DNA from: CAVTYH01 sp963738835
GTDB taxonomy: Bacteria; Planctomycetota; Planctomycetia; Pirellulales; JADZDJ01
Direction: 5' to 3'
NCBI GenBank assembly: GCA_963738835.1
Contig: CAVTYH010000006.1
Coordinates: forward strand, 620,001-684,000
DNA: 64,000 nucleotides
Shown here: positions 61,387 through 64,000 of the stretch, piece after piece
How positions within the stretch are numbered: the stretch's first letter is position 1
How the letters are laid out: each line of letters starts with the position of its first letter
Notes under the pieces: model-generated
What the model was told of the DNA's origin: nothing
Databases searched by the model: none
Seen by the model: only the letters and a program-made list of their open reading frames with translations
Program-made: the position numbers and the translations under genes

Positions 61387-62472
61387 TTAAGGTCGTAGTT
61401 GGATGAATGGTTCAGTGGTGTTCGTGAGCGGAGGCGTAGCCGGAGCGAACGAACACAACTGGTGCGCTTCCGGCGCCGGGGGTCGATACCCCAACGCACT
61501 GTGGGGACGAATGGTGTTGTACTCCCGACGCCAACGTTCGATCAAGACCTTGGCCTCCAGCAAGGTATCAAAGATCTCTCGGTTCAACCGTTCGTCGCGC
61601 AGCTTGCCGTTGAAGCTCTCCACGTAGCCGTTCTCCCAGGGACTGCCAGGCTCAATGAACAACGTTTGCACGTCCACCTTCGTGAGCCACTGCCGCACGC
61701 GCCGCGCCGTAAACTCCGGACCATTGTCACTGCGCAAGTAGGCCGGCACGCCACGACAAATAAACAGGTCGCTCAAGCGTTCCAGGACATCCTCGCTGGT
61801 GAGTCGGCGGGCCACGTCGATCGCTAAGCACTCCCGTGTGTATTCATCCATCACCGTCAGCAAGCGAAAGCACCGACCGTCATGCGTCCGGGACTGCACG
61901 AAGTCATAGCTCCAGACGTGGTCCCGATAACTCGGCCGCAGCCGGATGCAGGAACCATCGTTCAGCCACAGCCTCCGGCGAGGCGGCTGTTTCTGCGGTA
62001 CTTTCAGCCCTTCTCGACGCCACAGCCGCTGGATCCGTTGGTGATTCACAGTCCACCCCTGTTGATGTAGCAGAGCTGTAATTCTTCGATAGCCATACCG
62101 ACCGTATTGCGTCGCCAAATCCGTCATCTCGCGCACCAGCCGTGGTTCATCGTTCGGTACGCGCACCAAACGACGCTGCGTGCAACGCGGTTGGCCCAGT
62201 ACCTGGCAGGCACGACGCTCCGATACCGGCTCCGGCCCCAGAACCTGACGGACATGGTGTACTGCAGCCCGGCGTTTGGCCGGGCTTAGAAGTTTCCCGA
62301 GGCGGCCTCCTTCAAAATCGCCTTGTCCAACGACAGATCCGCGACCAACTTCTTCAGCCGAGCGTTCTCCTTCTCCAGTTCCTTCAATCGCTTGGCCTGA
62401 TCTAGCTTCAACCCGCCGTACTCTTTGCGCCAACGATAATACGTCTTGTCGACAATTCCCAGCTTGCGACAC
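61387..62472 (-). CDS. IS3-family transposase OrfB (DDE integrase)
   Basis: The functional part begins near LLSPAKRRAAVHHVRQVLG; the upstream part of the open frame overlaps orfA and is read only as an OrfAB fusion. HTH_21 domain (YGRYGYRRITALLHQQGWTV, RIQRLWRREGLKV), then the rve core: HVWSYDFVQSRTHDGR (Asp), YLRSDNGPEF (Asp), SPWENGYVESFNGKLRDE (Glu) and RPHSALGYRPPAPE at the end. All DDE residues are present, so the element may be active. Confidence 0.88.
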   Translation of the reverse strand: MSQAGNCRQDVLSLAQRVRRVEARSGQAIEGTGEGERSAEEVGRGSVVGQGDFEGGRLGKLLSPAKRRAAVHHVRQVLGPEPVSERRACQVLGQPRCTQRRLVRVPNDEPRLVREMTDLATQYGRYGYRRITALLHQQGWTVNHQRIQRLWRREGLKVPQKQPPRRRLWLNDGSCIRLRPSYRDHVWSYDFVQSRTHDGRCFRLLTVMDEYTRECLAIDVARRLTSEDVLERLSDLFICRGVPAYLRSDNGPEFTARRVRQWLTKVDVQTLFIEPGSPWENGYVESFNGKLRDERLNREIFDTLLEAKVLIERWRREYNTIRPHSALGYRPPAPEAHQLCSFAPATPPLTNTTEPFIQLRP

Positions 62473-62564
62473 ACCTCCTCGATCGTCTTTCCCTTAGCCT
62501 GCTCCACTTCCGCTTCCCGGAGCTTCATGATGATCTGCTCCGCCGTAAATCGACTCTTCGCCAT
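62286..62564 (-). CDS. IS3-family transposase OrfA
   Basis: 92 residues from ATG 62564 (MAKSRFTAEQIIMKLREAEV). A helix-turn-helix (KTIEEVCRKLGIVDKTYYRW) and a leucine-zipper-like helix (LKELEKENARLKKLVADLSLD) for dimerisation. It binds the IS ends. OrfB overlaps it in another frame, so the active transposase is made by programmed ribosomal frameshifting, the IS3 norm. The upstream ATG at 62594 is less likely. Confidence 0.88.
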   Translation of the reverse strand: MAKSRFTAEQIIMKLREAEVEQAKGKTIEEVCRKLGIVDKTYYRWRKEYGGLKLDQAKRLKELEKENARLKKLVADLSLDKAILKEAASGNF

Positions 62565-62648
62565 CGGACTTGCCCTCCTAAAAGTAACGTTCAAAGCCGA
62601 TGATTCTATCGATCACCGGCTGGACTCGGGTAAAGGGGGCAGGTCAAC

Positions 62649-64000
62649 ATCGCGCGGCTCGACCTTGTAGACGAACAACGAATGATTCAGCAATCGTCAC
62701 CGGTGTTGTCGGAGCACGATACCGAGAATACGGCCGAGGCAAACGTATTTGCCTACTTCCTGACGGGGCAGGATGACAGCGCAATCATACCGCAAGAGAA
62801 TACGAAGAGCCGTAAGACTCGCCTCGCCGCCGAAGCTGCTTTGCTCGAACAGCTCCTAGAAGATCGAAGGAACGACTTGGCGAAGCTTTCTGCCGATCCC
62901 AATGAGTTAGCTGATCAGGCCAAGCGCCTGGAAGACGCGATTAACGAGGCAACCACGTCTGTAGTGTCGTCGCAGGCACAGATCACCGAGCTAGAAGATC
63001 AGCGAGCGGCTCTCAGCACGGAACGTGCGAAACGGAATTCGAGGCTTGTGTTTTTGCAGGAGCAACTTAAGCGGCTAAGACTGCTTGACGAATACTATCG
63101 TACGGATCGAGCTAGGCTGGAAGCCGTGATTGAAGCTAGCCACGTGTTTCACGACCTGCCGGAAGGAGTGTGCCCGTTATGTAAGCAGTCCTATTCTCCC
63201 GATACTGGAGCTGCCCCACTTCACGGCGAATTCGAGGCAGCGTGTGCGAAAGAGATAGAAAAGGTTGACACGCTGCGTGGAGACTTGCGGGCAGCGATTG
63301 CTGACTTCACTCGGGAGGAAGGTGACCATCAAACTCGTTTGTCCGGCGTGGCCGGGCAACTCCAAAATCTAGACCGCCAACTGCAGACCGTTTTGCTACC
63401 AACTTCTGGCACGGCTCAGGCCGATCTTCAGCGATTGTTGCAGACGCGAGCAACGGTCGCCCACGGCGTCTCAGTTCAAGCATCGATCCGCGACCTGGAG
63501 GATCGGCTAGCACGCGTTCAGCAGGCTCAGATCGAACGGATACCCCGACCGACGTTCGAGCCACGCGCAACCACAAGCTCAGCGAGCGAGTTTTGCAAGG
63601 TGGTGGAAGAGATACTCCGCGCATGGAGCTATCCCGAACTCGGGACGGTGGCATTTGACACAGACAAATGCGACTTAGTCATTGGCGGCAAAGACAGGCA
63701 AAACACTGGTAAGGGCTATCGCGCAATTACGCATGCCGCCTTTACGATTGGCCTAATGAAGTACTGCCGTCAAAAGGGGCTTCCTCATCCTGGATTCGTC
63801 GTACTTGACACGCCAGTCAATCCGTATAAGGGTCCGGCACCATCTTCGCCTGAGGATCAACTCACGGACGTGGTTAAGTCCGCGTTTTTCCGGTATCTGG
63901 CGGATGACCAAAGTGGAGACCAGATAATCGTCATCGAAAATGAAACCCCGCCGACGGATGTCGTTGGCCGCGTGCGCGTCTATGATTTCACTCGAAATCC
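62649..64000 (+). CDS. Partial Rad50/SbcC-like coiled-coil ATPase (5' end lost at IS3, 3' end beyond window)
   Basis: An open + frame runs 450 codons from the IS3 border to the window end. It has long heptad-rich coiled coils (LAAEAALLEQLLEDRRNDLA, LEDQRAALSTERAKRNSRLV), a CPLC zinc-hook-like motif (EGVCPLCKQSY), a second coiled coil, and a C-terminal ATPase lobe with FVVLDTPVNPYKG (Walker B/D-loop), QIIVIENETPP (His/switch-like strand) and VRVYDFTRNP. The N-terminal lobe with Walker A is not present. Such ATPases are common in DNA repair and anti-phage loci. No start codon can be assigned. Confidence 0.7.
   Translation, partial: MARLDLVDEQRMIQQSSPVLSEHDTENTAEANVFAYFLTGQDDSAIIPQENTKSRKTRLAAEAALLEQLLEDRRNDLAKLSADPNELADQAKRLEDAINEATTSVVSSQAQITELEDQRAALSTERAKRNSRLVFLQEQLKRLRLLDEYYRTDRARLEAVIEASHVFHDLPEGVCPLCKQSYSPDTGAAPLHGEFEAACAKEIEKVDTLRGDLRAAIADFTREEGDHQTRLSGVAGQLQNLDRQLQTVLLPTSGTAQADLQRLLQTRATVAHGVSVQASIRDLEDRLARVQQAQIERIPRPTFEPRATTSSASEFCKVVEEILRAWSYPELGTVAFDTDKCDLVIGGKDRQNTGKGYRAITHAAFTIGLMKYCRQKGLPHPGFVVLDTPVNPYKGPAPSSPEDQLTDVVKSAFFRYLADDQSGDQIIVIENETPPTDVVGRVRVYDFTRN

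Larger units (their letters stand above)
61357..62648 (-). mobile_element. IS3-family (IS407-like group) insertion sequence, complete
   Basis: Bounded by perfect 14-bp inverted repeats GTTGACCTGCCCCC (61357-61370 and, inverted, 62635-62648). Length 1292 bp. It holds the overlapping orfA/orfB pair of IS3 elements, both without lesions. I see no target duplication at the two borders, and the flanks do not look like halves of one gene, which suggests a rearrangement after insertion. Confidence 0.88.

Noticed and set aside
1..64000. CRISPR arrays, rRNA or tRNA genes
   Set aside because: I saw no regularly spaced repeats and no cloverleaf or rRNA-like sequence while reading, but I could not run a dedicated search.

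Overview
The window looks like an accessory, carbohydrate-degrading region of a planctomycete (phylum Planctomycetota). The evidence is a giant secreted enzyme with the planctomycete LEPR-type N-terminal motif and a C-terminal type I dockerin, a DUF1559 protein remnant with its H-X9-DG motif, a PEP-CTERM tail, Tat-exported Gfo/Idh/MocA oxidoreductases, and ThuA and HEAT-repeat secreted proteins.

Layout. 1-2148: arsenic resistance operon on the minus strand (arsR, arsC, acr3, partial arsM). 2.9-14.7 kb: malectin protein, GH3, GPH-type sugar symporter, GH10 xylanase, BNR protein, xylose isomerase, SGNH esterase, AraC regulator and a fuconolactonase-like hydrolase. 14.7-18.3 kb: debris (602-bp duplicated segment, kinase/TPR remnant, IS630 remnant) around a ThuA gene. 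18.3-21.7 kb: oxidoreductase plus two HEAT-repeat genes. 22.2-37.3 kb: a block of esterases and hydrolases (CE1-type esterases including a 1036-aa two-esterase/malectin protein, SGNH, GH95, GH43, and a CE15-SGNH fusion). 37.4-41.2 kb: insertion-sequence scrapyard (IS4, IS110 and IS630 remnants, an interrupted conserved gene, glycogen phosphorylase fragment). 41.2-46 kb: oxidoreductase, a secreted accessory protein, GH43 and GH10. 46-48.1 kb: gene fragments. 48.1-59.5 kb: MarR, SASA-type acetylesterase, GH43, GPH symporter and the GH30 LEPR/dockerin protein. 59.7-64 kb: DJ-1/PfpI protein, enol-lactonase, a complete IS3 element and a partial Rad50-like ATPase.

The enzymes fit decorated glucuronoarabinoxylan: GH10 and GH30 cut the backbone, GH43 and GH3 remove arabinose and xylose, CE1 enzymes remove feruloyl-type groups, CE15 releases glucuronoyl esters, SGNH/SASA enzymes deacetylate, GH95 removes fucose, the GPH symporters import sugars and xylose isomerase starts catabolism.

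Two things stand out. Four intergenic sites share one promoter-operator design: a -35 of TTGACA type, a 17-18 nt spacer, a -10 box, exactly one nucleotide, then the 12-bp inverted repeat TACG-N4-CGTA. Also, many genes carry single-base frameshifts while neighbours are intact, which could be sequencing error or real decay; I have marked such genes as pseudogenes but named their product.
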